A stretch of DNA of 64,000 nt. Origin: Roseiarcus sp963836695. GTDB lineage: Bacteria; Pseudomonadota; Alphaproteobacteria; Rhizobiales; Beijerinckiaceae. The DNA lies in the NCBI GenBank assembly GCA_963836695.1, contig CAWIKX010000007.1, positions 186,001 to 250,000 on the forward strand, in the 5' to 3' direction. Below the pieces are notes generated by a model. It did not search any database. It was given only the letters and a program-made list of their open reading frames with translations, and was not told the DNA's origin. Made by a program: the position numbers and the translations under genes. Positions 37,262 through 46,459 of this stretch are shown here, one piece after another; position 1 is the first letter of the stretch; each line of letters starts with the position of its first letter.

Positions 37262-37808
37262 ATGAACAACTGGCGCCAGAGCAGCATCGCCATCCGAGAG
37301 GCTCGACCTCGCGATATCGAGGCCATTGCGAGGCTTGAGAACGAATCGTTCGAGACCGACCGGGTTTCGCGGCGGTCCTTGCGCGAGTTCTTGCGGGCTT
37401 CCCATCGTCCGGTAATCGCGGCGACCATCGACGACGAACCTGGCGGGCTACGCATTGGTATCGCTGCGCAAGGGGGCGCGGGCTTTACGGATCTATTCTC
37501 TCGCAGTCGACGCGCGATTCGCCCGGCGCGGCGTCGGTAGGGCGCTGCTGCAAGCTTGCGAGGCTTACGGGCGCCGACATCGTCGGACGGCTCTTACTCT
37601 CGAAGTCCGCTACGACAATGCCGCGGCGATCGCGCTATACGAAAGCTGCGGCTTTCGCCTGTTCGGTGAGCATGCGCATTACTACGCCGACGGGGCGACC
37701 GCTCTGCGCTATGAAAAGCCGCTGCTTCCGGCTCTGCAGCGGGAAACCGGGAACAACTCCCTGGCCGAGCGCGTTCGACCATTGCGCCGCGCATCGCGCC
37801 CGCGCTAG
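37262..37808 (+). pseudogene. GNAT family N-acetyltransferase (RimI-like), frameshifted
   Basis: The N-terminal part (SIAIREARPRDIEAIARLE, ESFETDRVSRRSLREF) and the C-terminal part (AGYALVSLRKGARALRIYS, VGRALLQACEAYGRR, then EVRYDNAAAIALYESCGF) are in different frames. An extra C at 37439-37440 explains this; removing it gives one intact acetyl-CoA-binding GNAT domain of about 180 residues. It is followed by a RimK-like gene. In many proteobacteria such a pair carries a peptidase-C39 domain after the GNAT domain; that domain is not visible here. The pair may modify proteins or peptides. Confidence 0.8.
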
Positions 37809-37942
37809 GGGTGCGAGAGAAGCGCGGAACTGAGTCGCGCCCGTCGTCGTCGGATCTTCTGCACCGCACATCAGGGGACACCTCCGCCCGCCATCATGCA
37901 AAAGCTGTCGCGACTTTCCGCACGCCCCGACTGGCGCGCGAC

Positions 37943-39404
37943 ATGAACGGCTGGGTCATTCTGGTCGATCAGGCGAGGGACTTTCCCAAACGCCGACACC
38001 CCGCACAAGGTGATCACCACGGGCGACTATCTGGCGCGGCCTAAACTGTTTGCGGGCCTGGGACGAGCCAAAATCGTCAACCTCTCGCGTTCGTACAACT
38101 ACCAGTCCAAAGGCTACTATGCCTCTCTGCTTGCCGAAGCGCGCGGGCATCGGGTGATCCCGACTGTCGAGACGATGCTCGACTTGCGCGAATTGAAACT
38201 CTACGAGCAGTCGCTGCCGGAATTGCAGGAGGCGCTGACCGCAGCCGCGACCAAGGCGCGCGCGACGGAGGCCACAACCTTCGACCTTCTGTTCTGCTTC
38301 GGCTTCGCCCAGGATCAGCGTTTCGAGGCCTTCGGCCGGCTCTTGTTCGACTGGTACCGCTGTCCGGCGATTGAGGTCACGATCACTCCAGGCAAACGCT
38401 GGAAAATCGAACGGCTGCGCGCCCGCCCGCTCGCCAAACTCGGGCGGGAAGAGACGGAATTCTTCCGCACGAGTCTGCATCGGCACACCCAGCGCGACTG
38501 GCGCAACCCGCGAGGCCGTCCGATCGCCCGCTACTCGCTAGCTGTTCTGCACGATCCGCAGGAAGAGCTGCCCCCGTCCTCGCCCGAGACGCTTCGATAT
38601 TTCCAGCGGATCGCCGAAAAGCAGTCGGTGGCGGTTGAGCTCATCACCAGACGGCAGCTCGCGGAGCTGGCCGAATTCGACGGCCTGTTCATCCGCGCGA
38701 CCACCTCGATCGACAATTTCACCTATCGCTTCGCCCAGCGCGCCAGAAGCGAAGGCATGCCGGTCATCGACGACCCTCAGGCGATGATCCGATGCACCAA
38801 CAAGGTCTACCTGAACGAGCTTCTGGAGGCTCACGGGGTCCCCACGCCCCCCACGGTTATGCTGGCGGACGACCCCGACCTGATGAAGGCCGAGCGCCAG
38901 CTCGGCTGGCCAATGGTGGTCAAGATTCCGGACGGCTCGTTCTCGCGCGGCGTGCACAAGGTGGAGAACGCCGAAGAGCTGAAAAAGCTGTCCGACAAAC
39001 TGTTCGAGGACACGGACCTCCTGCTGGCGCAGAAGTTCATGCCGACCAAATTCGACTGGCGGGTCGGGGTGCTCGACGGCGAGCCGCTGTTCGTCTGCCA
39101 GTACCAGATGGCGCGTGGACATTGGCAAATCATCAAGCATGGGCCGAACGGGGCGCGTGAGGGCGGATCGAAGACGGTTCCTATCGGCGACGCGCCGCAG
39201 CCCGTCATCGACGCCGCCCTTAGGGCGGTGCGCGCGATCGGGCCCGGCCTTTACGGCGTCGACATCAAGGAAACCGACGGCGCGATCGTCGTCATCGAGG
39301 TCAACGATAATCCAAACCTGGAACACGGGGTCGAGGACCTGATCGGCAAGGACGAGATCTGGACGCGTATTCTTAACTGGTTCATCAAGCGGATCGACGC
39401 GTAG
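37943..39404 (+). pseudogene. RimK family ATP-grasp ligase, frameshifted near the start
   Basis: ATP-grasp ligase with N-terminal RimK-associated domain. The start (MNGWVILVDQARDFP) is in one frame and the rest (HKVITTGDYLARPKLF onwards, to codon about 485) in the next. One extra A at 37988-37990 accounts for it. ATP-grasp blocks are intact: DDPQAMIRCTNKVYLNELL, PMVVKIPDGSFSRGV and VIEVNDNPNLEHGVEDLIG. RimK-type ligases add amino acids such as glutamate to proteins or peptides; the target here is unknown. A hairpin follows the stop. Sequencing error is likely. Confidence 0.85.
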
Positions 39405-39418
39405 GGCGCGAAGCGCCC
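39404..39418. terminator. GC hairpin after the RimK-like gene
   Basis: GGGCGC at 39404-39409 pairs with GCGCCC at 39413-39418 over a GAA loop, starting at the last base of the stop codon. No T-run follows, so it may slow or end transcription only in part. Confidence 0.4.
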
Positions 39419-39602
39419 GGTGGCCGGCGCGACCCCGCGACCTACCTGCACGTAACCGTCGCCAGCTAACGGGGCGCCGGCGCGGCCCCCCAAATGCGGC
39501 GGCGATTGCGCATTCTGGCGAGGACTGGTAACGGTCGCGATCGTCAAGGGGAGTAGAGCAGGGCCAGATTCGACGGGCCATCGCGCCCGCGGGGAGCGAG
39601 AC

Positions 39603-41396
39603 ATGCCGGATAGCGTGAAGCGGCGACGATTTCTACTTTTCCTCGTCAAGTGCTCCCACTACGACGACGAAGGATACGTCATCCAGTGGTGGAAGTCGGC
39701 GCTGCCCTCCAATTCGCTCGCCTGCCTGTTTGGCATTGCGCAGAAATGCATGGAAGATCAAGTCCTTGGCGAGGACGTGGACATCGAGATCTTCCCTGTC
39801 GACGAGACTAATACGCGCATCCGGCCGGACCGGATCGCCCGCCAGATAAAGGACAACGGCGGCTTCGGCATGGTCGGCTTCGTCGGCGTGCAGTCGAACC
39901 AGTTTCCACGGGCGATGGACTGCGCCCGGCCATTGCGCGCCGCCGGGATACCGGTGGTCATTGGCGGATTCCATGTCTCGGGCTGTCTCTCCATGCTGCC
40001 GGAGACGCCTGATTCGCTCAAGGCGGCGCTCGACCTCGGCATTTCCCTCTACGCGGGCGAAGCGGAGGGACGGTTCGACGAAGTCTTGCGCGACGCCGCT
40101 GCGGGCAAGCTCAAGCCGATCTACAATTATCTTCACGATCTTCCAGGGCTCGAAGGCGCGACCGGTCCCTACATGCCGCCCGCGCGCGTGGGACGCACGC
40201 TCGGCATGATCTCGAGTTTCGACGCCGGGCGCGGCTGTCCGTTCCTCTGCTCGTTTTGCACCATCATCAACGTACAGGGCCGCAAGTCGCGCTATCGCAC
40301 AGCCGACGACATCGAGGCGCTGGTGCGCGTCAATGTTGCCAATGGCGTGCGCTACTTCTTCATCACCGACGACAATCTCGCCCGCAATCGCAACTGGGAG
40401 TCGATCTTCGATCGGTTGGCCGAACTGCGCCAGCAGGGCATCCACTCCCGCTTCATCATCCAGGTCGACACCGCCTGCCACAAGATTCCCCGCTTCATCG
40501 AGAAGGCGGTGGCCGCCGGCGTCAAGCGCGTGTTCATCGGGCTTGAGAACATCGATCCCGACAATCTGGCTTCGGCGAAGAAGAAGCAGAACCACATTTC
40601 CGACTACCGCGAGCTCCTTCTCGAGTGGCGCAAGCATCGCGTCATCACCTACTGCGGCTATATCATCGGCTTTCCGAACGATACGCAGGAATCGCTGGTC
40701 AAGCGCATCCAGATCATCCAGCGCGAACTCCCGCTCGACATCCTCGAATTCTCAATCCTGACGCCGCTGCCGGGCAGCGAGGACCACGCGAAAGCGGTGG
40801 CGAAGGGGGTCGACATCGACCCCGACCTCAACAAGTTCGACCTCGAACATGTCACGACGGACCATCCGCGCATGACGCGCGAGGAATGGCAGGAGGCCTA
40901 TCGCCTCGCCTGGCGCACCTATTACACGCCGGAGCACATCAAGACGGTGATCCGCCGCGCCGTGGCCGGGGGCCCGCGCCCTGACACAGTCGCCTATCTC
41001 TTGACCTGGTTCTGGGCGAGCTTCCACTTCTACAACATCTATCCCCTCGAGACCGGCATGATCCGAAGGCGCTCCCGTCGCGACCGGAGACCGGGAATGC
41101 CGCTCGAGAACCCGCTCTCATTCTACACGCGCCACTGGGGCGGGCAGGTCGTGACCTACGGCCGGATCCTCGCCATGTTCGCCAGGATCCACATGTGGAC
41201 GCGCAGGCTCGAACGCGATCCGAACGCCAAGAACTATACCGACGAGGCGCTACGAACCTCCGACGATTTCGACCATCAGGAGATGTACCAACTCTCCGAG
41301 GCGGCGCGCCAGGCTGGGACCAAGGCCAAGCGCCTCGAGGAGCAGAAGCACGCCCGCGCCTCTGTCGCAGAGGTGACGATGGAGGCGGTCAAGTAG
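39603..41396 (+). CDS. B12-binding radical SAM protein
   Basis: 597 residues. The N-terminal ~200 residues have a cobalamin-binding Rossmann-like fold (GFVGVQSNQFPRAMD, PVVIGGFHVSG). The radical SAM centre is C212-x3-C216-x2-C219 in CPFLCSFC. Further SAM-fold blocks are RTADDIEALVRV and VFIGLENIDPDNL. The C-terminal ~120 residues are helical and rich in Arg and Trp. Members of this group make methyl transfers or rearrangements on unactivated carbons; this one has no partner gene to indicate the substrate. GGAG lies before the ATG. Confidence 0.88.
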   Translation: MPDSVKRRRFLLFLVKCSHYDDEGYVIQWWKSALPSNSLACLFGIAQKCMEDQVLGEDVDIEIFPVDETNTRIRPDRIARQIKDNGGFGMVGFVGVQSNQFPRAMDCARPLRAAGIPVVIGGFHVSGCLSMLPETPDSLKAALDLGISLYAGEAEGRFDEVLRDAAAGKLKPIYNYLHDLPGLEGATGPYMPPARVGRTLGMISSFDAGRGCPFLCSFCTIINVQGRKSRYRTADDIEALVRVNVANGVRYFFITDDNLARNRNWESIFDRLAELRQQGIHSRFIIQVDTACHKIPRFIEKAVAAGVKRVFIGLENIDPDNLASAKKKQNHISDYRELLLEWRKHRVITYCGYIIGFPNDTQESLVKRIQIIQRELPLDILEFSILTPLPGSEDHAKAVAKGVDIDPDLNKFDLEHVTTDHPRMTREEWQEAYRLAWRTYYTPEHIKTVIRRAVAGGPRPDTVAYLLTWFWASFHFYNIYPLETGMIRRRSRRDRRPGMPLENPLSFYTRHWGGQVVTYGRILAMFARIHMWTRRLERDPNAKNYTDEALRTSDDFDHQEMYQLSEAARQAGTKAKRLEEQKHARASVAEVTMEAVK

Positions 41397-41824
41397 AGGT
41401 TGTTGCCGAACCTTCTGTGCTTCCTTAAGCCGCGGTTACAACCAAAGCGGGAACTCTGTCCGCGTAAGCGCCAGTAAAAGGAAACTAAATGGGCCAAACG
41501 CCAGTAAAAATACTAGCGTTTATTTTTTCGAATTGAGACTTTTCAGTGGGTTGTGAGCAGAGGCGTTAAGAAAACTCCTCCTGTCTCTGATCTCGCCAAT
41601 CGGGTTGTACCCGTTAGGTCCAGCAACCTTTTCCGCTCTTGCTCGCGCGTCGCCACGGGATGCCGCTGACCAGGTTCCGCATTGCCGAGCATCATAGCGT
41701 CGATTTCTACTTAATGCGATAGAATGTGCCTCTCCCCGACCAGCCGCCCGGCACCCAATGCCTTCGTTTCACCTCGCTATATTTATTGATATATAACGCA
41801 CTACCAACTGCCGGAAGAACCAGA
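41397..41824. other. Intergenic region with direct repeats and copy B of the AT-rich motif
   Basis: About 430 bases without a gene. It holds the 11-base direct repeat CGCCAGTAAAA at 41469-41479 and 41499-41509, and the AT-rich motif shared with 3967. The rest to 41824 shows nothing recognisable apart from an AT-rich stretch near 41780 that could be a promoter for the following small gene. Confidence 0.55.
41522..41545 (+). repeat. 24-base AT-rich motif, copy B
   Basis: Matches 3967-3990 at 21 of 24 positions, followed by GTGGG where copy A has TGGG. Thirteen bases upstream lies the second copy of the CGCCAGTAAAA direct repeat. Function unknown. Confidence 0.6.
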
Positions 41825-42031
41825 ATGACCGACGATCCCGCTGAAGCGCGTTCAGTCTCCCTGACAGGATGGGAGATCGAGCAGGGCGGAGACCAAGCCG
41901 CCATTTGCCTCACGCTGTCGTTCGAGGACGTCCTTGGCGCCGAAGGGCGGCTTTCGCTCCTCTTGCCGCCTGAGGCTGCGGGCCCACTGGGGCAAACGCT
42001 TCTGCAAATTGGCGCCCAGACAATCCTTTAG
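41825..42031 (+). CDS. Small hypothetical protein (68 residues)
   Basis: Starts MTDDPAEARSVSLTGWEIEQ and ends with a hydrophobic helix-like tail (LLLPPEAAGPLGQTLLQI). The LSFEDVLGAEGRLSLLL core suggests beta strands. GGAAG lies before the ATG. No family recognised. The frame has coding texture and is likely real. Confidence 0.5.
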   Translation: MTDDPAEARSVSLTGWEIEQGGDQAAICLTLSFEDVLGAEGRLSLLLPPEAAGPLGQTLLQIGAQTIL

Positions 42032-42091
42032 GGCAGATTGGGTTTAGGCCCGAGCGAATCTACCGGCTTGGCTCAAGCGCAGGTATGAGCT

Positions 42092-42841
42092 TTAAGGCCG
42101 CACGCCCGCCGCCCTCCAGGCCAAGCGCCCGCGACGCCCTCCCGCCCAGCCGAGGCCCGCGAAGCCGAGCAGCAGCATCGCCCAAGTCGAGGGCTCGGGA
42201 GTTGCCGGCGTATTGGCGATTCCCGGGCTCACCAGAATCGCATACGCGCTGGCGTCGGCGTTGCTCGGATCGATTGAAAAATAGGGATCGAGGTAGGCGC
42301 TAGCAGAGGAAGAACCAGCCTCTGTCAGGGGCACAATCGCGCTTGTATCCAGTTGCACAGCTATGGGGGTGTTTGTCGGAAGCGTTAAGTTTAGGTCGAA
42401 ATGGTGATGCGGCAGAAAAGGCTCATCGTTGATGGTGAGACCAATCCCGACAAACCCGCTTCCCGACCCGCTTCCCATTGCTAGGCCCGACACATCCACC
42501 GACACTTCGCCCGCTGGGCCAGTGATCTCGATATCGTAATCCAATTCCGCGAATGCGGATAAAGAGCCTGTGGCGCCCGGCAAGCTTTGTGCTTGGACTA
42601 AGGCTAGAATCGAAGGAAACGGCAATCCCTCATCGATCACAGTCGCCGAACCCGATGCAAGAGCGCTCGCAACGGTGAGAGTGTGTGTGCCGGGTCCCGC
42701 TGACTGCGATTGGCCCAGGCCTAGGAGGAGCCCGCCGAGCGTCGGGTCTGGTAGGATTACCGCGTTTGCGAAGGCGGTCGACGCGCCAATGCACCCAATA
42801 GCCACGAAGGCCACAGCGGCGCGGCAAAGCCCACTCTTCAT
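42092..42841 (-). CDS. PEP-CTERM sorting-signal secreted protein
   Basis: 249-residue exported protein: N-terminal signal peptide (MKSGLCRAAVAFVAIGCIGA...AFA), then a low-complexity Gly/Ser-rich beta-type body, and a C-terminal PEP-CTERM signal consisting of TPEPSTWAMLLLGFAGL followed by Arg-rich GGRRGRLAWR. Such proteins are cleaved and anchored by an exosortase (EpsH/XrtA type) linked to exopolysaccharide. No exosortase gene is in the window, so it must be elsewhere. The ATG at 42841 matches the signal peptide but has a weak ribosome site. Confidence 0.88.
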   Translation of the reverse strand: MKSGLCRAAVAFVAIGCIGASTAFANAVILPDPTLGGLLLGLGQSQSAGPGTHTLTVASALASGSATVIDEGLPFPSILALVQAQSLPGATGSLSAFAELDYDIEITGPAGEVSVDVSGLAMGSGSGSGFVGIGLTINDEPFLPHHHFDLNLTLPTNTPIAVQLDTSAIVPLTEAGSSSASAYLDPYFSIDPSNADASAYAILVSPGIANTPATPEPSTWAMLLLGFAGLGWAGGRRGRLAWRAAGVRP

Positions 42842-43003
42842 GGATGCGACCCGGGCTTTGGAAAGGCGGCCCGCTCGCGATGGGCAAGAACTTCTCGCAT
42901 AATTCATTAACCAGTTCCTCCGTTGAAAAAACAGCCTCACAAGCCGGCAATTATCCAAGCCGCCGCCGTAACGTCATGACCTAAATTGGCTACGAATCGC
43001 ATC

Positions 43004-44096
43004 TCAGAACCTAGCGAGGCGCGAAAGAAGGGCTATGATCTCGCCCTGCCGGCGCACGCCCGTTTTCTGATAGACGCCCTTGAGCTGGTTGCGCGCCGTG
43101 TCGATGCTGATTCCAAGGCCGTCCGCGGCCCCTTCGAGCGACTCCTCGGCCAGAAACCGCACGGCCAGCCGCGCCTCCGCAGGTGTGAGCCCAAAGGCCT
43201 TCGCGAGCACTCTTCCGTCCACCGACAAGCGGGCGTCGAGATCGACAAAGGTGACGAATCCCGCACAAGCGCCAAATCCGTAGAAAGCCTCGGCGGCCAA
43301 TCGGGAGGGATACGCTATGATGGGGCGGCCAAGGCGCCGTGGCAGAACTACCCGAGGGTGAAACGCCTCGCCTCTCGTCCAGATGAGCGCGTGCAAGGCC
43401 CGATCGAGGGCCGCCGTCGCGTCGCGATTGAAAGATACGAGGCGCTTCTTAACCACTCGCAGGTCGGCGCCGAGCATACGCTCTGCCGAGAGATTGAGCT
43501 TGACGACTTCGCCTGAGCGGTCGATCGCGGCGACCGGCGTCCGAACTCGCCTCAAAAGCCCTGAGCACGGCGTCGATGCGCGCCGACCCGAAGGCGCGAG
43601 CCAGAGTCGCCGCTCCGACCAGGCCGCGCGACAATTCGCCAAGGCGGCTCAGTTCGTCGGGGGAAAACGGCCCCTGCGCGATCGTGCGCTGCAGCACCAG
43701 GGCCCAGACATCTTCGCCTTCGCCCACTTTCACGCCCGCAAACCACCTCAGGCCATAGCGGCCGAGGAAGTCCTGATAATAAGGACTCTTGGCAATCTCC
43801 TCCGGCGTGGTGAAATCAAACTCTGACGAGACGCCGCGGCGCAGGAGCGCTGGGACGGACCGATAGCGTTCATCGCGATGAACCCAGCCGCCGCCGAGAT
43901 AATCCTCCGCCAGTCCCTGCAACGACCCGCTCTTCGGAAGAGTCGGCGTGCGCCCCTGCACCGGAAACAGCATGGCGCCCAGGCTACCGGTCGCATCAGA
44001 CGCGACATCCATCGCCGCATCCCACCGCGTCGGGTCCATGGCGGCCGCCGCAAAGGCCTCGGTCGGCTTATCGAACGGCCCGAACACGCTCGGCAT
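43004..44096 (-). pseudogene. LuxR-type helix-turn-helix regulator, frameshifted
   Basis: The N-terminal frame (from MPSVFGPFDKPTEAF at 44096) carries a sensor domain and the C-terminal frame a LuxR-type HTH: FGLTPAEARLAVRFLAEES, then IDTARNQLKGVYQKTGVRRQ. One extra C at 43541-43542 explains the change of frame, in the segment around TPVAAIDRSGEVV. Removing it gives about 363 residues with no other defect. It is divergent from a membrane-protein gene 400 bases away. Sequencing error is likely; the signal sensed is unknown. Confidence 0.8.
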
Positions 44097-44496
44097 GGAC
44101 TTGTCTTGAAGCCAGTTCCGCCCCCCGCCCGAAAGGCGCGCAATTCCCCATAATCGTCATTGTATTTTGGACACAAGTGGAATTGTTTTGCGGGTGCAGA
44201 TTGAAGCCCCGACAAATCTGTTGGAGCGCGCGCGCAGTCCGACCCGCTCCCCCTATCGTGCGCGGTTCCTCTTGCAGACACTTCGATCGACTTTGAAGAG
44301 GGCGTTGCTCATGCCTCGGGCGCCGAAAGACGCAGCGTGAGAAGGAAACCCTGTCGCATGCGCAAGACTTGCGCGGTGATCGCGCTCATGCCCTATGAGG
44401 GAATCTGCGGGCCATTCTGATGTCCCGATTCGCGCCGCTCGGAAGCAGGCGCGGCTTGGGGCGGGGCGAAGGCGCTTACGAGCAAGACGACGACAC
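44097..44496. other. Divergent intergenic region
   Basis: 400 bases between the LuxR-type gene and the DUF4239 gene. It should hold both promoters. I see no open frame with family similarity and no clear operator palindrome. Confidence 0.5.
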
Positions 44497-45282
44497 ATGA
44501 CACCTCTTCACCGGGCGATCATCGTCGCCATTCTCACCTTTGGCGCGAGTCTCGTCGGCATGGCGCTGCAATGGATCGTGCCGGCGGATGTGCTGACCGC
44601 GTCCAAGAGTTCGGTCGGGGCAATGGTCGGGCTGTTCACGCTGCTACTGGCGCTCGTCCTGGGCCTCCTCGTTTTCACGGCCTTCTCGGTCTATACGACG
44701 CAGCAGACCGAAGCGCAGGCGCTGGGCCCGGTGATCATCGAGCTCGACGTCATCCTCGAACAATACGGCGCCGGCGTCGCGGGCGCCCGCACGGGGCTGA
44801 GGGAGGCGCTCGGTCGAGCGCGCAGGCGCTTCTTCGGCGATGTGAAGCGTGGACCCCAGGCGCATACGTTCGAGGAGACTCGCGCCACGATGCACTGGAT
44901 GAATTCCTATTTCGACGGCTTTCAGCCCCCGTCCGAACGCCACCGGCAGTTGTTGGTCGCGGCCCGTGATCTCGCCAAAAAGTTCGCTGAGACGAACATG
45001 CTTATGGCGCGCCAGCTCACCAGTCCGTTTCCCCCTTATGTGCTGGCCGTGGTGGTGTGCTGGGCCGCGGCGCTATTTCTTGGCGATGGCTTAGCGGCGC
45101 CGCCGAATGCAATCACGGTCCTCGCTCATCTGGCGGGAGCGATCGCCATCGGCAGCGCGATTTTTCTCATCCTCGAACTGAGCACGCCCTATACCGGCCT
45201 CATCCGGCTGTCGCCGGCCGGCCTCGACCGGATGCTCGAGGTTCTCGGCAACGTCGATCAGAAAGAGACGCCCGCAAGCTAG
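44497..45282 (+). CDS. DUF4239 (bestrophin-like) membrane protein
   Basis: 261 residues with four likely membrane helices: about 7-27, 40-64, 185-205 and 215-238. The middle part (about 75-170) is helical and cytoplasmic. The layout and the FTLLLALVLGLLVFTAF helix, followed by QTEAQALG, fit DUF4239, a family related to bestrophin-type channels by prediction only. The ATG at 44497 was chosen because the preceding in-frame residues are Arg-rich and unlike the family. Followed by a smaller membrane protein. Confidence 0.75.
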   Translation: MTPLHRAIIVAILTFGASLVGMALQWIVPADVLTASKSSVGAMVGLFTLLLALVLGLLVFTAFSVYTTQQTEAQALGPVIIELDVILEQYGAGVAGARTGLREALGRARRRFFGDVKRGPQAHTFEETRATMHWMNSYFDGFQPPSERHRQLLVAARDLAKKFAETNMLMARQLTSPFPPYVLAVVVCWAAALFLGDGLAAPPNAITVLAHLAGAIAIGSAIFLILELSTPYTGLIRLSPAGLDRMLEVLGNVDQKETPAS

Positions 45283-45382
45283 CAAAATGCGCGTGACCCA
45301 CTGGCTTCGCTCGCAATGCTCCGGGCGCTTCGCTAGCGAGCCGCCTGCGAATTGCTGGATCTGAGATCAGGCGGGAAGCCTC

Positions 45383-45700
45383 ATGGACGAGATCGAGCGG
45401 CTCGAGATTCGCATCGAGGAACTCAGCGAGGCGATCGCGCGCAGCCGCAGGCTGAGGCTCGTGGGCCTCACGTCAGCCATGATCGGCCCGGCGTTGATCG
45501 TCGCGTTTGTTCTTGGCCTCGTCGCCTATTCGCCGACCCGGGTAATTGTCGCCTTCGCCCTCGCGATCGGCGGAATGGTGCTGATGGGCTCAAGCCGCTC
45601 CAGCACCGAAGAGTTGGAGCGCGCCTTGAGGCAAGCCGAGGCCGAGCGGACTGCGGCGATCGACGCGCTCGATCTCGTCCAGGTCAGCGGAAAAAATTAG
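45383..45700 (+). CDS. Small coiled-coil, two-helix membrane protein of unknown function
   Basis: 105 residues. A short coiled coil at the start (MDEIERLEIRIEELSEAIA), then two membrane helices (about 27-46 and 51-68), and a second Glu/Ala-rich coil at the end. No family recognised. It follows the DUF4239 gene after 100 bases on the same strand and could be co-transcribed. Confidence 0.7.
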   Translation: MDEIERLEIRIEELSEAIARSRRLRLVGLTSAMIGPALIVAFVLGLVAYSPTRVIVAFALAIGGMVLMGSSRSSTEELERALRQAEAERTAAIDALDLVQVSGKN

Positions 45701-45715
45701 CGAGGCAGCCGAAGG

Positions 45716-46177
45716 TCAGCGGTTACTCAGCATCATTCGCCCCAATCCGGCAGCGATCGAATGGCGCTCTTCGGGGCTCAGCATCGCGATAAGACGCCGT
45801 TCCGTTTCTGCGTGGTCGCGCATCGCCGGCTCCACGAGCTTCCGTCCTTTTTCCGTGAGTTCCACGATGACGCCGCGGCCGTCGGTCTCGTCTGCCATGC
45901 GGCGGATGTGGCCAGCCTTCTCCAGCCGGCGCAAGAGGTTCGACAGGCCTCCCGACGTGAGGATCAGCGTATCGAGCAGCGCCTTGGGTGACATGCGATA
46001 GGGCGCGCCTTCGACCCGAAGCGTCGCGAGCACCGCGAAGGCCGGATATTTCAGCTTGTGTCTCGCGAGCGCCCGGTTGATGGCCGCCAAGAAAATCTCG
46101 TGCAGATGCAGGAGACGGCCGACGACCGCCTTCCCCGAACAGTCGATCGCCGGAAATTCGCGGGTCCAACGGTCCAT
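45716..46177 (-). CDS. MarR family transcriptional regulator
   Basis: 153-residue winged-helix repressor. The core KYPAFAVLATLRVEG, the recognition helix LTSGGLSNLLRRLEKAGHI and the wing MADETDGRGVIVELTEKGR are typical of MarR. The frame continues upstream without a stop, but the family pattern supports ATG 46177 (MDRWTREFPAID) or ATG 46255. Divergent from the ABC importer operon beginning at 46460, so it is the probable local regulator of that operon. Confidence 0.85.
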   Translation of the reverse strand: MDRWTREFPAIDCSGKAVVGRLLHLHEIFLAAINRALARHKLKYPAFAVLATLRVEGAPYRMSPKALLDTLILTSGGLSNLLRRLEKAGHIRRMADETDGRGVIVELTEKGRKLVEPAMRDHAETERRLIAMLSPEERHSIAAGLGRMMLSNR

Positions 46178-46459
46178 GCCGGCGCCGACGCGATCGTCCT
46201 CCCACAGAGCCCGCGCCCGGCCCGTCTCGGCGCCCCGTGCTGCTCCGCCGCGCATGCGAGATCGTCTCCCTCGGGCCTTCGGCGGCCATGCCGACGGCCG
46301 CCGCAAGGCGCCCGCCTCGGTGCAAGGCGCGTCGCCTATATATCTTTCGAATATCTTTCTTGAAATATAAATTTCACCATGCGATGCTTGTCCTCGGCGA
46401 AGGCGGCTTCTCGATTGCGCGAACGGCAAGCTCTCGCCCTGAGACGGGAGTGGAAGCCC
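46178..46459. promoter_or_regulatory. Divergent regulatory region of the PotDABC-like operon
   Basis: 280 bases between the MarR gene and the importer operon. It contains an AT-rich stretch at about 46335-46380 (TATATATC...AAATATAAATTT) in an otherwise GC-rich area, as expected for a promoter. A MarR operator palindrome would be expected here, but I cannot define it with confidence. Confidence 0.4.
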
